A DNA stretch of 64,000 bases from Dethiobacter alkaliphilus AHT 1. GTDB lineage: Bacteria; Bacillota; Dethiobacteria; Dethiobacterales; Dethiobacteraceae. Under the pieces are notes generated by a model that saw nothing but the letters and a program-made list of their open reading frames with translations, did no database searches and was not told the origin of the DNA. Below are positions 51,241 through 59,859 of this stretch, one piece after another. The stretch's first letter is position 1. Each line of letters opens with the position of its first letter. The translations under genes were made by a program, and so were the position numbers. The stretch spans positions 1-64,000 of the forward strand of contig NZ_ACJM01000005.1 of the NCBI RefSeq assembly GCF_000174415.1, given 5' to 3'.

Positions 51241-52005
51241 ATGAAAGTTATAGCAGATTATCATACCCATACCAGATACAGCCATGGTAAGGGCAGTATT
51301 AAGGATAACGTAGAGGCTGCCGTTAAACGGGGCCTGTCCACGCTGGCCATTGCCGACCACGGTCCCGGCCATTTCTTTATTGGCATTGGCGGTGTACAGG
51401 CTTTTTACCGCATGCAAAAAGAAGTGGCCTCGCTGCGGCGCAAATATCCAAAACTGGAAATCCTGTTAGGCGTGGAGGCCAATATCGTGGATACCGACGG
51501 AACCATTGATGTGCCCACCACCATGCTGCGGGAATTGGATATTCTGTTGGTGGGGTATCACAAATTGGTTAAGGTAAAAAGCTTTGACGGCTTTAAGCAG
51601 ATGGCGCAAAATTTCTTGGCCGGTTGGACGGGAAGAAGTTCGTCCAGGTTGAGACAAATTAATACCGACGCCATTGTGGCAGCGGTGAAACGTTATCCCA
51701 TCGATATTATTACGCATCCCGGTTTACAGGTGGACATAGATACGGTGGCGCTGGCCCGTGCCTGCCATCAGCAGAATACTTTCCTGGAGATTAACAGCTC
51801 CTACGGAGAAGAACTGGATCCCTTTATTAAAGCAGCCATGCCCACAGGCGTCCGTTTTGTTATTAACAGTGACGCCCATGAGCCCGGGCGGGTGGGGGAT
51901 TTTGCCGCAGCGTACAAGCTGGTGGAGCGGCTCAATATTCCGCGGGAGCGTATTGTCAATCTGGAAGGCAATCTGTCGCAAAAAAGCAGGACTTTAGGCG
52001 CCTGA
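51241..52005 (+). CDS. PHP-domain phosphatase-like protein 2
   Basis: 254-residue PHP protein related to the one at 49772. Motifs are DYHTHTRYSHGKGS, AIADHGPGH, GVEANIVD, VGYHK, ITHPGLQVD and NSDAHEPGRVGDF. It differs in having an insertion around VKSFDGFKQMAQNFLAGW. The ribosome binding site AAGGAGGTG lies about 13 bases before ATG 51241, slightly far. rapZ follows after 38 bases, so this gene may lead the rapZ-yvcK-whiA transcript. Confidence 0.87.
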   Translation: MKVIADYHTHTRYSHGKGSIKDNVEAAVKRGLSTLAIADHGPGHFFIGIGGVQAFYRMQKEVASLRRKYPKLEILLGVEANIVDTDGTIDVPTTMLRELDILLVGYHKLVKVKSFDGFKQMAQNFLAGWTGRSSSRLRQINTDAIVAAVKRYPIDIITHPGLQVDIDTVALARACHQQNTFLEINSSYGEELDPFIKAAMPTGVRFVINSDAHEPGRVGDFAAAYKLVERLNIPRERIVNLEGNLSQKSRTLGA

Positions 52006-52043
52006 AACGGAACTAGTATTTAGCTTGGAATGGAGGGAGATCT

Positions 52044-52910
52044 GTGGAAAATATCCGGTTTGTCATTATTACCGGGCTGTCGGGGGCAGGCAAAAGTCAG
52101 GCCATGCGCAGCTTCGAAGATTTGGGATATTTCTGTATTGACAATTTGCCGCCGATGCTAATCCCCAAGTTTGCCGAGCTGGCTGCCCAGTCAGAAGGTA
52201 AAATAAACCGGATTGCTCTGGTATCGGATATCCGGGGGGGCGAATTTTTCACCAGTCTCCTGGAAGCGCTGCAGGCCTTGGAGGATATCGGGTTTGATTA
52301 TGAAATTCTTTTCCTGGAATCGGACCAAGATGTTTTAATCAGGCGTTTTAAAGAAACAAGGAGACGCCATCCTCTGGCTTCCCTGGGCAGTATTCTGGAG
52401 GGTATCAAGGAAGAAACCAACCGGCTGGCCATGATTCGCAGTAAGGCAGATAAGATTATTGATACCACCGCCTTGACCCCCCAGCAGCTAAAAGAAGAAA
52501 TCACTTCGTTATATGCACCGGACAGCGAACAGGAGAATATACTGATAACGTTAGTAGCCTTCGGTTTCAAGTATGGCGTCCCGCTGGATGCCGACCTGGT
52601 TTTCGACGTTCGTTTTTTGCCTAATCCGCATTATGTTGAACATTTGCGTCCGCTCACGGGCAATAACGAAGAAGTGAAAGAATATGTCTGGAAGTGGACA
52701 ATTACCCACAAATTTTTTCAAAAGCTTGTGGACATGATTCAGTTTCTTGTGCCCTGTTATATCAAAGAGGGCAAGCCGCAATTGGTAATAGCCATCGGCT
52801 GTACCGGCGGCAAGCACCGGTCGGTATCTATGGTCAATGAACTGGGGAAGATCCTCAGCGGCAAGAATTATCGTGTGATTAAAGAGTATCGGGATATTGA
52901 CAAAGCTTAG
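52044..52910 (+). CDS. rapZ: Nucleotide-binding protein RapZ/YvcJ
   Basis: 288-residue RapZ family protein. Walker A is ITGLSGAGKS near the N-terminus, and the conserved C-terminal part contains FGFKYGVPLDADLVFDVRFLPNP and IGCTGGKHRSVSM. In Enterobacteria RapZ controls glmS mRNA; in Bacillus YvcJ is a GTP/ATP-hydrolysing protein linked to competence. The GTG start follows GGAGGGAGATCT. It is followed after 11 bases by yvcK and then whiA, the widely conserved Firmicutes/Actinobacteria trio. Confidence 0.95.
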   Translation: MENIRFVIITGLSGAGKSQAMRSFEDLGYFCIDNLPPMLIPKFAELAAQSEGKINRIALVSDIRGGEFFTSLLEALQALEDIGFDYEILFLESDQDVLIRRFKETRRRHPLASLGSILEGIKEETNRLAMIRSKADKIIDTTALTPQQLKEEITSLYAPDSEQENILITLVAFGFKYGVPLDADLVFDVRFLPNPHYVEHLRPLTGNNEEVKEYVWKWTITHKFFQKLVDMIQFLVPCYIKEGKPQLVIAIGCTGGKHRSVSMVNELGKILSGKNYRVIKEYRDIDKA

Positions 52911-52921
52911 GAGACGAGATT

Positions 52922-54031
52922 ATGCAAATTCGCGATTTTTTCCTGGGCCTTGCACTGGGCAGTGCCGCTTTTATTTTTCCCAGACTGCGAAATCTGGGCC
53001 GTCACAAATCCGCCCGCAAGGAAGCACAGCTTTGGGAAGAGCTCTATAAGGACTATTGCCGTGAGAACGGACCGCTGATTACCTCCATCGGAGGCGGGAC
53101 CGGCTTGTCCACCCTCTTGCGCGGTTTAAAAGCGTACAGTTCCAATTTGTCCGCCATTGTGGCTGTAACCGATGACGGTGGCAGTTCGGGGCGCCTGCGT
53201 GAAAACTTAGGTATGCTGCCCCCCGGTGATATTCGCAATTGTCTTTTGGCACTGGCTAATACCGAGCCGCTTTTAGAAAGGGTATTTCAATACCGTTTTG
53301 CCAACGGTGAAGGTTTGGAAGGTCACAACCTGGGCAATTTGTTTTTGGCTGCTCTGACAGAAGAGTTCGGCTTTGAAGAAGCGGTGGTTGCCGCCAGCCG
53401 GGTTCTGGCCGTTAAGGGGCAGGTATTGCCGGTAACCCTGGATAAACTGGACCTGGTGGCCCGTTTAGACGACGGACGCCTAATCCGGGGCGAAAGCCGT
53501 ATCCCCGAAGAGCAGGGCAAAATTGAGCGCCTGCACTTGGAGCCGGATACCTCACAAATCTATCCCGGCGCCGCCAGGGCCATTGCCGATGCAGAAATTG
53601 TGGTGATTGGGCCGGGGAGCCTTTACACCAGCGTGCTGGCCAACCTGCTTGTGCCGGGAGTGGCAGAAGCGCTGCGGGAAAGTAAGGCCAAGAAAATTTA
53701 TATCTGTAACGTAATGACCCAACCGGGTGAAACCGATGACTATACTGCCGCCGATCACCTGCAGGCCATTTATGACCACGTTGGTCCGGGCCTGGTTGAC
53801 ATGGTGGTGGTCAATGATAATCTGGATATTCCCGACCCGCTTTTGGAAAAGTACGCCAACGATGGGGCGGTGCCCGTTGTTCCGGATAAAGACCGGCTAC
53901 GGCAGATGGATGTGGATGTGCAAACTGCCGCACTGATTTCCCATGAAGCATTAGTACGGCATGACCAGGATGCGCTGGCAAGAAAAATAATTTCCCAGGC
54001 CCAAGCAATGCGTAAAAAACGGAAACGGTAG
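52922..54031 (+). CDS. yvcK: YvcK/CofD-like gluconeogenesis factor
   Basis: 369-residue protein. A short N-terminal hydrophobic segment (FFLGLALGSAAFIF) precedes the CofD-like Rossmann domain with SIGGGTGLSTLLRGLK and VTDDGGSSGRLREN. Other conserved parts are GHNLGNLFLAAL and VVIGPGSLYTSVLANLL. In Bacillus YvcK (GlmR) binds UDP-N-acetylglucosamine and links carbon metabolism to cell-wall synthesis. The hydrophobic N-terminus suggests membrane association. The ATG at 52922 has AGGAGACGAG upstream. Confidence 0.94.
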   Translation: MQIRDFFLGLALGSAAFIFPRLRNLGRHKSARKEAQLWEELYKDYCRENGPLITSIGGGTGLSTLLRGLKAYSSNLSAIVAVTDDGGSSGRLRENLGMLPPGDIRNCLLALANTEPLLERVFQYRFANGEGLEGHNLGNLFLAALTEEFGFEEAVVAASRVLAVKGQVLPVTLDKLDLVARLDDGRLIRGESRIPEEQGKIERLHLEPDTSQIYPGAARAIADAEIVVIGPGSLYTSVLANLLVPGVAEALRESKAKKIYICNVMTQPGETDDYTAADHLQAIYDHVGPGLVDMVVVNDNLDIPDPLLEKYANDGAVPVVPDKDRLRQMDVDVQTAALISHEALVRHDQDALARKIISQAQAMRKKRKR

Positions 54032-54084
54032 CAAGGGTCCTAAACTGCTGACACGTATACTTCGCCGTGAAAGAGGTGTACAGT

Positions 54085-55020
54085 ATGACATACGCACTGC
54101 AGACAAAAAATGAACTGTCCCGCAAAGAGTTGGGTGATTCCTGCTGTCAGGTGGCGGAATTAACCGCTTTTATCCGACTCAGCGGTAATGTCCAGATTAG
54201 CGGCAAACGCCTGACATTAAATGTTGTTACCTCTAACCCTGCCGTGGCACGTCGTATTTTTCAGTTATTTAAGCAGATTTTCAATCTGAATTCAGAGCTT
54301 TTGGTGCGTAAGAAAATCCGCCTGCGAAAAAACAATATCTATCTGATACGCATCTCCGAGCCCGGTGGAGTCCGCCAGGTACTGACCCGCCTGGGATTAA
54401 TGAGGGAAGGCGCCTTGGTGCAGGAACTTAATGAGCAAATTCGCAGGAAAAAATGCTGCCGACGGGCCTATCTGCGCGGAGCGTTTCTGGCCGCCGGATC
54501 CGTGTCCAATCCGGAAAACTCCTATCATCTGGAAATATACACTGATTATCAGCACCAGGCAGAGGAACTGGTGGAGATGATGAAAACTTTCGGTGCCCAT
54601 GCCAAAGTAACAACCCGCAAAAACGGTTTTTTGGCCTACTTAAAAGACAGTGAGCAAATTGTGGCCTTTTTAAATGTGATCGGTGCCCACTCGGCGCTCT
54701 TAAATTTTGAAAATGTGCGCATCCTGAAAGATATACGTAACCGTATTAACCGCCTGATTAATTTTGAAACGGCCAATGTAAACAAAACGGTGGAAGCAGC
54801 GGTTAAGCAGGCGGAGAGCATCCGTGCCATCAACGATACCATCGGCCTTGACTCTCTGGATCCGCCGCTTAGGCAGCTGGCCAGGCTGCGCATCGAACAT
54901 CCAGAAGCCAGTCTGCAGGAGCTGGGAGAGATGCTGGATCCCCCTTTGGGGAAATCAGGTGTAAATCATCGCATGCGTAAAATAGAGAAGATGGCTCAAA
55001 ATTTAGGTAAAAAAAGATAA
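54085..55020 (+). CDS. whiA: WhiA DNA-binding protein
   Basis: 311-residue WhiA. The N-terminal LAGLIDADG-like domains include RRAYLRGAFLAAGSVSNPE. The C-terminal helix-turn-helix has HPEASLQELGEMLDPPLGKSGVNHRMRKI. WhiA controls sporulation in Streptomyces and influences division and chromosome segregation in Bacillus. The ATG at 54085 follows AGAGGTGT by six bases; GTG 54067 would place this site inside the gene. Last gene of rapZ-yvcK-whiA. No HPr/Crh gene follows, unlike in Bacillus. Confidence 0.94.
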   Translation: MTYALQTKNELSRKELGDSCCQVAELTAFIRLSGNVQISGKRLTLNVVTSNPAVARRIFQLFKQIFNLNSELLVRKKIRLRKNNIYLIRISEPGGVRQVLTRLGLMREGALVQELNEQIRRKKCCRRAYLRGAFLAAGSVSNPENSYHLEIYTDYQHQAEELVEMMKTFGAHAKVTTRKNGFLAYLKDSEQIVAFLNVIGAHSALLNFENVRILKDIRNRINRLINFETANVNKTVEAAVKQAESIRAINDTIGLDSLDPPLRQLARLRIEHPEASLQELGEMLDPPLGKSGVNHRMRKIEKMAQNLGKKR

Positions 55021-55070
55021 TTGTAAGAATTTTCTGTCATAAAGTTGGCAGGAATTTTGCAATGCATGGA

Positions 55071-55110
55071 GAAACTGTACTTAAGCTGATGCTTTGTACA
55101 GTTTCTTTTT
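55071..55110 (+). terminator. Terminator after whiA
   Basis: GAAACTGTAC pairs with GTACAGTTTC around a 15-base loop, followed by TTTTT. Confidence 0.85.
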
Positions 55111-55185
55111 ATGTCTTGTCATCATCGTCCCGGGCGAGCATAGGATATATTACAACTTTTCATTAAATGTAAGGGAGTTACCGTT

Positions 55186-56580
55186 ATGCGGATGTCCTAC
55201 CACCTTAAATTGGAACAAACTCAAAAGCTTGTGATGACTCCGGAATTGCAGCAAGCCATTACTCTGCTGCAGTATTCGGCGTTGGAACTGCAGACATATG
55301 TCCAGAATCAATTATTGGAAAATCCGGTCCTGGAAATTGATGAGAGCGAGGATACGGAAAAAAAGACCGATGAGTCTGTGGAAGAGCCTGTGCAGGAAAA
55401 AGACTCCATTGACTGGGAGGAGTATCTGAAAGATGAGGGCATGGAGCCCATGACATCCTTTACCATTCGCCAGAATGAAGATGCTCCCGGGTTTGATTAT
55501 TATCTCAGCAATGAGCCGACGTTGCAGGAACACCTGCTTTTCCAGCTGGGCCTGTGCAGCCTGACGCCTACCGAGAAACATATCGGCGAGTTTATCATCG
55601 GCAACCTGGATCAGCACGGTTATCTGAAAGGTGATTTTAAAGAGCTGGCCATGCTAATTGGTGCGGAGCCGCGCGAGATATTGGGTGTTCTGGAAGTAAT
55701 TCAAAAGTTCGACCCCGTTGGTGTGGGCGCCAGGGATTTACAGGAATGCCTCTTGCTGCAGATTCAGGAACACAATAGCCCTCATCCTTTAGCCAAGCCC
55801 ATTGTCCGTACTCATCTTGCCGACGTAGCCGATAATAAAATAAAAAAAATAGCCTCCGAATTGCGGGCCGGCGCTACCGACGTGCAGGCGGCGGTAGATT
55901 TTATCCGTACATTGGATCCCAAACCGGGGAGGCTGGCGGGAGACGTTGGTGATGTGCGTTATGTTGTCCCCGATGTGGTGGTGGAAAAAGTGGACGGCGA
56001 ATATGTGGTTATCGTAAATGAGCAAAATATTCCACGTCTGGCCGTTAATCCTTATTATCGCTCCCTATTGGGCAAGGACAGTGAATCGGTGACCTCCACT
56101 TTTATTAAAACAAGGCTTGACTCAGCCCTTTGGCTTTTAAAAAGTATAGAACAGCGGCGGATTACCGTTTATCGCGTTACCGAATGTATTACACGTATCC
56201 AGCGGGATTTCTTTGATCAGGGCATTAAACATTTACGTCCCATGACGCTGCGCCAGATTGCCGATGAAATAGGCGTACATGAATCCACCGTCAGCCGGGC
56301 TACCTCCAATAAATTTGTGCAGACTCCGCGGGGCCTGTTCCCACTGAAGTTTTTCTTTGCCTCCGGTGTGGATGATTACCATGGAACCGCCGTTTCTTCC
56401 GAGTCTATAAAATGCCACCTGAAAGAATTAATAGAAGCGGAAAATGTGCAGCGGCCTCTAAGTGATCAAAAGCTGATGGAGCTGTTGTCAAAGCGGGGCA
56501 TTGTGGTTTCCCGCAGAACCGTTGCTAAGTACAGGGAAGAAATGTCCATCCCCTCTTCCAATAAGCGAAAACGCCTGTAA
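55186..56580 (+). CDS. rpoN: RNA polymerase sigma-54 factor
   Basis: 464-residue sigma-54. Region I is Gln/Leu-rich (KLEQTQKLVMTPELQQAITL), followed by an acidic region II, the core-binding region, the helix-turn-helix (MTLRQIADEIGVHESTVSRAT) and the RpoN box near the C-terminus (SRRTVAKYRE, Ser in place of the common Ala). It needs enhancer-binding activators; none is encoded nearby. AAGGGAG lies nine bases before ATG 55186; ATG 55192 is an alternative. In many Firmicutes rpoN lies just before cggR-gap; here gap follows directly after a terminator. Confidence 0.95.
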   Translation: MRMSYHLKLEQTQKLVMTPELQQAITLLQYSALELQTYVQNQLLENPVLEIDESEDTEKKTDESVEEPVQEKDSIDWEEYLKDEGMEPMTSFTIRQNEDAPGFDYYLSNEPTLQEHLLFQLGLCSLTPTEKHIGEFIIGNLDQHGYLKGDFKELAMLIGAEPREILGVLEVIQKFDPVGVGARDLQECLLLQIQEHNSPHPLAKPIVRTHLADVADNKIKKIASELRAGATDVQAAVDFIRTLDPKPGRLAGDVGDVRYVVPDVVVEKVDGEYVVIVNEQNIPRLAVNPYYRSLLGKDSESVTSTFIKTRLDSALWLLKSIEQRRITVYRVTECITRIQRDFFDQGIKHLRPMTLRQIADEIGVHESTVSRATSNKFVQTPRGLFPLKFFFASGVDDYHGTAVSSESIKCHLKELIEAENVQRPLSDQKLMELLSKRGIVVSRRTVAKYREEMSIPSSNKRKRL

Positions 56581-56589
56581 TTAAGGCAT

Positions 56590-56625
56590 AAGCAGGGCGT
56601 CAAAGCGGCGCCCTGCTTCTTTATT
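56590..56625 (+). terminator. Terminator after rpoN
   Basis: AAGCAGGGCG pairs with CGCCCTGCTT and is followed by CTTTATTTATT. Confidence 0.88.
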
Positions 56626-56845
56626 TATTAACGGGGTCATTTTTCCGTTTTATAAGGTATACAAATTATTAAAATAGAGTATGCAATTTAATCCTGCAGC
56701 AGGAATTTATGCACAATTCGCGAAATAAAGTAGAGCGACTTTCGCCAACAGGCGAACTTTTTGTTGTTCTAAGGCGATTTGCGTCAAAATTGTCCCAATA
56801 CACTTTATAAACAGACAGACAAATATTTAGCGGGAGGGAATTAAG
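56626..56845 (+). promoter_or_regulatory. Upstream region of the glycolytic operon
   Basis: AT-rich leader. TCCTGC-A-GCAGGA (56692-56704) is a perfect inverted repeat, operator-like. TTCGCC-aaca-GGCGAA (56741-56756) followed by CTTTTTGTTG is a terminator-like hairpin. A promoter may lie around TTGCGT (56773) and TATAAA near 56800, but spacing is poor. GGGAGGGAATTAAG precedes gap. Confidence 0.4.
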
Positions 56846-57853
56846 ATGACAGTAAAAATTGGTGTAAACGGCTTTGGCAGAATCGGCCGCGCCTGCATCC
56901 GCATTGCAGAAGAACATCCTGATGTGGAAGTGGTGGCGTTTAACAGCACTCGGGATCCGGAGATGCTGGCCCATTTGCTAAAATATGATTCTTTATACGG
57001 GCGCACTTCCTACGATGTGCAGGCTGCAGACGGAGCGTTAATCATTAACGGCCGGGAAGTGAAAATTCTGGCGGACCGTGACCCGTCTAAGCTGAACTGG
57101 GGAGACCACGGTGTAGACATCGTGGTGGAAGCAACGGGAGCATTCCGGGATGCTCAGGAGGCAGGCCACCATCTTGGCGGCAGCGCCAAAAAAGTAATTA
57201 TTACCGCACCGGGCAAAAATGAAGATTATACCATTGTTATGGGCGTTAACGAAGAAGATTATAACCCGGAAAAGCACCATATTATTTCCAACGCCTCCTG
57301 CACCACAAATTGTCTGGCCCCGGTTTGTAAAGTATTAGACAATGAATTTGGTTTTGTAAAAGGTTTAATGACCACCATTCATGCATATACTAACGATCAG
57401 CGGATTTTGGATTTAACACACAAAGACCTGCGTCGTGCCAGAGCCGCAGGCCTCTCCATGATTCCCACCACCACCGGTGCGGCCCGTGCCGTATCCGTGG
57501 TTCTGCCCGGCATTAAAGGCAAAATTGACGGCTTTGCCGTTCGTGTGCCCACCCCCACGGTATCGCTGGTGGATTTGGTGGCTGAGCTTGACAGCAAGGT
57601 TACCGCTGAGGATGTAAACAACGCTTTCCGCCGTGCGGCCCAAGGGCCCATGCAAGGCGTTCTGGGCATTTCCGATGAGCCGCTGGTTTCTGTGGATTAC
57701 AAAGGGGATCCACGCTCCAGCGTAGTTGATGCTCTGTCCACCATGGTTATCCAGGATAATATGGTTAAAGTTGTTTCCTGGTATGATAACGAATGGGCTT
57801 ATGCCTACCGCGTCATTGACCTTGCCGCATATCTGAGCCAAAAAGGCTTATAG
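56846..57853 (+). CDS. gap: Glyceraldehyde-3-phosphate dehydrogenase, type I
   Basis: 335-residue GAPDH, oxidatively phosphorylating glyceraldehyde-3-phosphate with NAD(P). The Rossmann motif GVNGFGRIGR is at residues 6-15 and the catalytic Cys152 lies in NASCTTNC; HAYTNDQRILD and the phosphate-binding PTTTGAARAV are present. N32-S33 following VVAF replaces the Asp of typical NAD-specific forms; cofactor preference is therefore not certain. It opens gap-pgk-tpiA-gpmI-eno, all with short gaps or overlaps. The usual regulator gene cggR is absent upstream. Confidence 0.96.
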   Translation: MTVKIGVNGFGRIGRACIRIAEEHPDVEVVAFNSTRDPEMLAHLLKYDSLYGRTSYDVQAADGALIINGREVKILADRDPSKLNWGDHGVDIVVEATGAFRDAQEAGHHLGGSAKKVIITAPGKNEDYTIVMGVNEEDYNPEKHHIISNASCTTNCLAPVCKVLDNEFGFVKGLMTTIHAYTNDQRILDLTHKDLRRARAAGLSMIPTTTGAARAVSVVLPGIKGKIDGFAVRVPTPTVSLVDLVAELDSKVTAEDVNNAFRRAAQGPMQGVLGISDEPLVSVDYKGDPRSSVVDALSTMVIQDNMVKVVSWYDNEWAYAYRVIDLAAYLSQKGL

Positions 57854-57887
57854 ACATTGCCGTCTACCTTAGTGGAGGTGTGCTTTC

Positions 57888-59072
57888 TTGACAAAAAAAT
57901 CAATAAAAGATATCAAATTATCAGGAATGCGGGCTTTTACCCGTGTGGATTTTAATGTGCCCAGAAAAGAAGACGGGACAATTACAGATGATACCAAAAT
58001 CCGCGCAGCGCTGCCTACCATCCGCTACCTTTTGGAGCAGGGAGCGGCGGTGATTCTGGCCAGCCATCTGGGACGCCCCAAGGGTAAAGTAAATGAGGCT
58101 CTGCGCTTGGACAGCGTGGCGCAAAAGCTCAGTGACCTTTTGGAGATGGAAGTGACCAAAACATCTGAAGTGGTGGGGGAGGAAGTAACACGCGCCGCCG
58201 GTGAACTGAAGCCGGGCAGCGTCCTGCTATTAGAAAATGTTCGTTTCCATCCCGGCGAAGAAAAAAATGATTCAGAATTGGCCAAAGCTTATGCAGAGTT
58301 GGCCGATGTTTTTGTGTCCGATGCCTTCGGCACGGCCCACCGGGCCCATGCTTCCAATTCCGGGGTAGCTCAATATATCCCCGCAGTAGCCGGCCTTTTG
58401 ATGATTACTGAGATTGAAAACCTGACAAAAAGCCTGCATAGCCCCACGCGTCCCGTGGTGGCCATCGTAGGGGGCAGTAAAATTGCCGATAAAATCGGTG
58501 TGCTCAACACCTTTTTGAAAACGGCTGATTCTCTTCTTTTAGGGGGCGGTATGGCCAACACCTTTTTGCGGGCCAAAGACCATAACATGGGCCGGTCCCT
58601 GTTGGAAGAAGATAAATTAGCAGATGCCGCAGAAATTATGCGGGAGGCCGCAAACCACGATGTTAACCTTTGTTTGCCGGTGGACTTTATTGTGGCGGAT
58701 AAAGTGGATGAGGCGGCGCAGGCAGAGACGGTAACGGTGGAATCTGTTCCCGCAGATAAAATGGCGCTGGATATCGGACCGCAGACAAGGAAAATATATA
58801 AAGACCTGATAAGTAAGGCCGGCACAGTAATCTGGAACGGGCCAATCGGTGTTTTTGAAATTGATAAGTTTGCCGAAGGGACCATAGATGTAGCCCGGGC
58901 CATAGCCGAGTCCGAAGCTTTCTCCATCATCGGCGGAGGAGATGTGGTGGCAGCGGTGGAAAAAGCCGGTGTGGCCCAGGATATTTCCCATCTTTCCACC
59001 GGCGGCGGAGCTACTCTGGAATTCTGGGAAGGCAAAGAACTGCCAGGGATTGCAGTGTTGCAGGATAAGTAG
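57888..59072 (+). CDS. pgk: Phosphoglycerate kinase
   Basis: 394-residue PGK, transferring phosphate from 1,3-bisphosphoglycerate to ADP. Motifs include RVDFNVPRKEDGTITDDT (substrate-binding N-terminal domain), SHLGRPKG, LLLENVRFHPGEE, and the nucleotide-binding C-terminal WNGPIGVFE and GGGDVVAAVEKAG. The start is TTG with GGAGGTG ten bases upstream. It is 34 bases after gap. Confidence 0.96.
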   Translation: MTKKSIKDIKLSGMRAFTRVDFNVPRKEDGTITDDTKIRAALPTIRYLLEQGAAVILASHLGRPKGKVNEALRLDSVAQKLSDLLEMEVTKTSEVVGEEVTRAAGELKPGSVLLLENVRFHPGEEKNDSELAKAYAELADVFVSDAFGTAHRAHASNSGVAQYIPAVAGLLMITEIENLTKSLHSPTRPVVAIVGGSKIADKIGVLNTFLKTADSLLLGGGMANTFLRAKDHNMGRSLLEEDKLADAAEIMREAANHDVNLCLPVDFIVADKVDEAAQAETVTVESVPADKMALDIGPQTRKIYKDLISKAGTVIWNGPIGVFEIDKFAEGTIDVARAIAESEAFSIIGGGDVVAAVEKAGVAQDISHLSTGGGATLEFWEGKELPGIAVLQDK

Positions 59073-59091
59073 AATCAGGAAGGGGTTTGGT

Positions 59092-59859
59092 ATGCGGATA
59101 CCCATTATCGCAGCAAACTGGAAAATGCACAAAGACAGCCAAGAGGCAGTGGATTTTGTGGAAAGTTTGGGCGAACAGCTCAGAGCGGATTCAGTGGAGG
59201 CGGTGGTTTGCCCTCCGCACCCCCTGTTGGGCATTATTGCAGAACCATGCCGTACATACGGGCTAAAACTCGGTGCACAGAACATGTACTGGGAAGAAGC
59301 CGGCGCGTTTACCGGGGAGGTATCTCCCCTGCTTTTAAAAGATATTGGTGTGCATTATGTAATTGTGGGACACTCGGAGCGACGCCAGCTTTTTGGCGAG
59401 ACCGACCAGCACGTGGCCCGGAAGGCAAAGGCGGCCTTTGCCCATGATCTTACCCCCATCATCTGCGTGGGTGAGACCCAGCAAGAGCGTCAGAGCGGCC
59501 AGACCATGTCGGTGATTAGCGAACAGGTAACCGTGGCTCTCACCGGTCTGGACCCGTCCCAGGCACGCAAAGCTGTCATTGCCTATGAACCGGTCTGGGC
59601 CATTGGTAGCGGACAGGCTGCCACCGGCACCGATGCGGCCCAGGTAGCTCAGCACATTCGTAAAGTTCTGGGAGAAATGTTTAGCCTGAAGCTGGCCCGT
59701 GATGTTCGCATTCAATACGGTGGCAGTGTCAAGCCGGATAATATCCAGGAATTTATGCGGGAGCCTGAAATCGACGGCGCCCTGGTAGGCGGTGCCAGCC
59801 TTGATGCGGATTTATTTGCCGGAATTGTTCACAACGCCCTGGGAGCGGCTGTATCATGA
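59092..59859 (+). CDS. tpiA: Triosephosphate isomerase
   Basis: 255-residue TIM-barrel isomerase. AANWKMHK carries the catalytic Lys, GHSERR the catalytic His, AYEPVWAIGSG the catalytic Glu, and IQYGGSVKPDN the phosphate-binding loop. The ATG at 59092 follows AGGAAGGGG. The reading frame is open far upstream inside pgk, which is only overlap without coding value. Its end overlaps gpmI by four bases (ATGA). Confidence 0.96.
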   Translation: MRIPIIAANWKMHKDSQEAVDFVESLGEQLRADSVEAVVCPPHPLLGIIAEPCRTYGLKLGAQNMYWEEAGAFTGEVSPLLLKDIGVHYVIVGHSERRQLFGETDQHVARKAKAAFAHDLTPIICVGETQQERQSGQTMSVISEQVTVALTGLDPSQARKAVIAYEPVWAIGSGQAATGTDAAQVAQHIRKVLGEMFSLKLARDVRIQYGGSVKPDNIQEFMREPEIDGALVGGASLDADLFAGIVHNALGAAVS

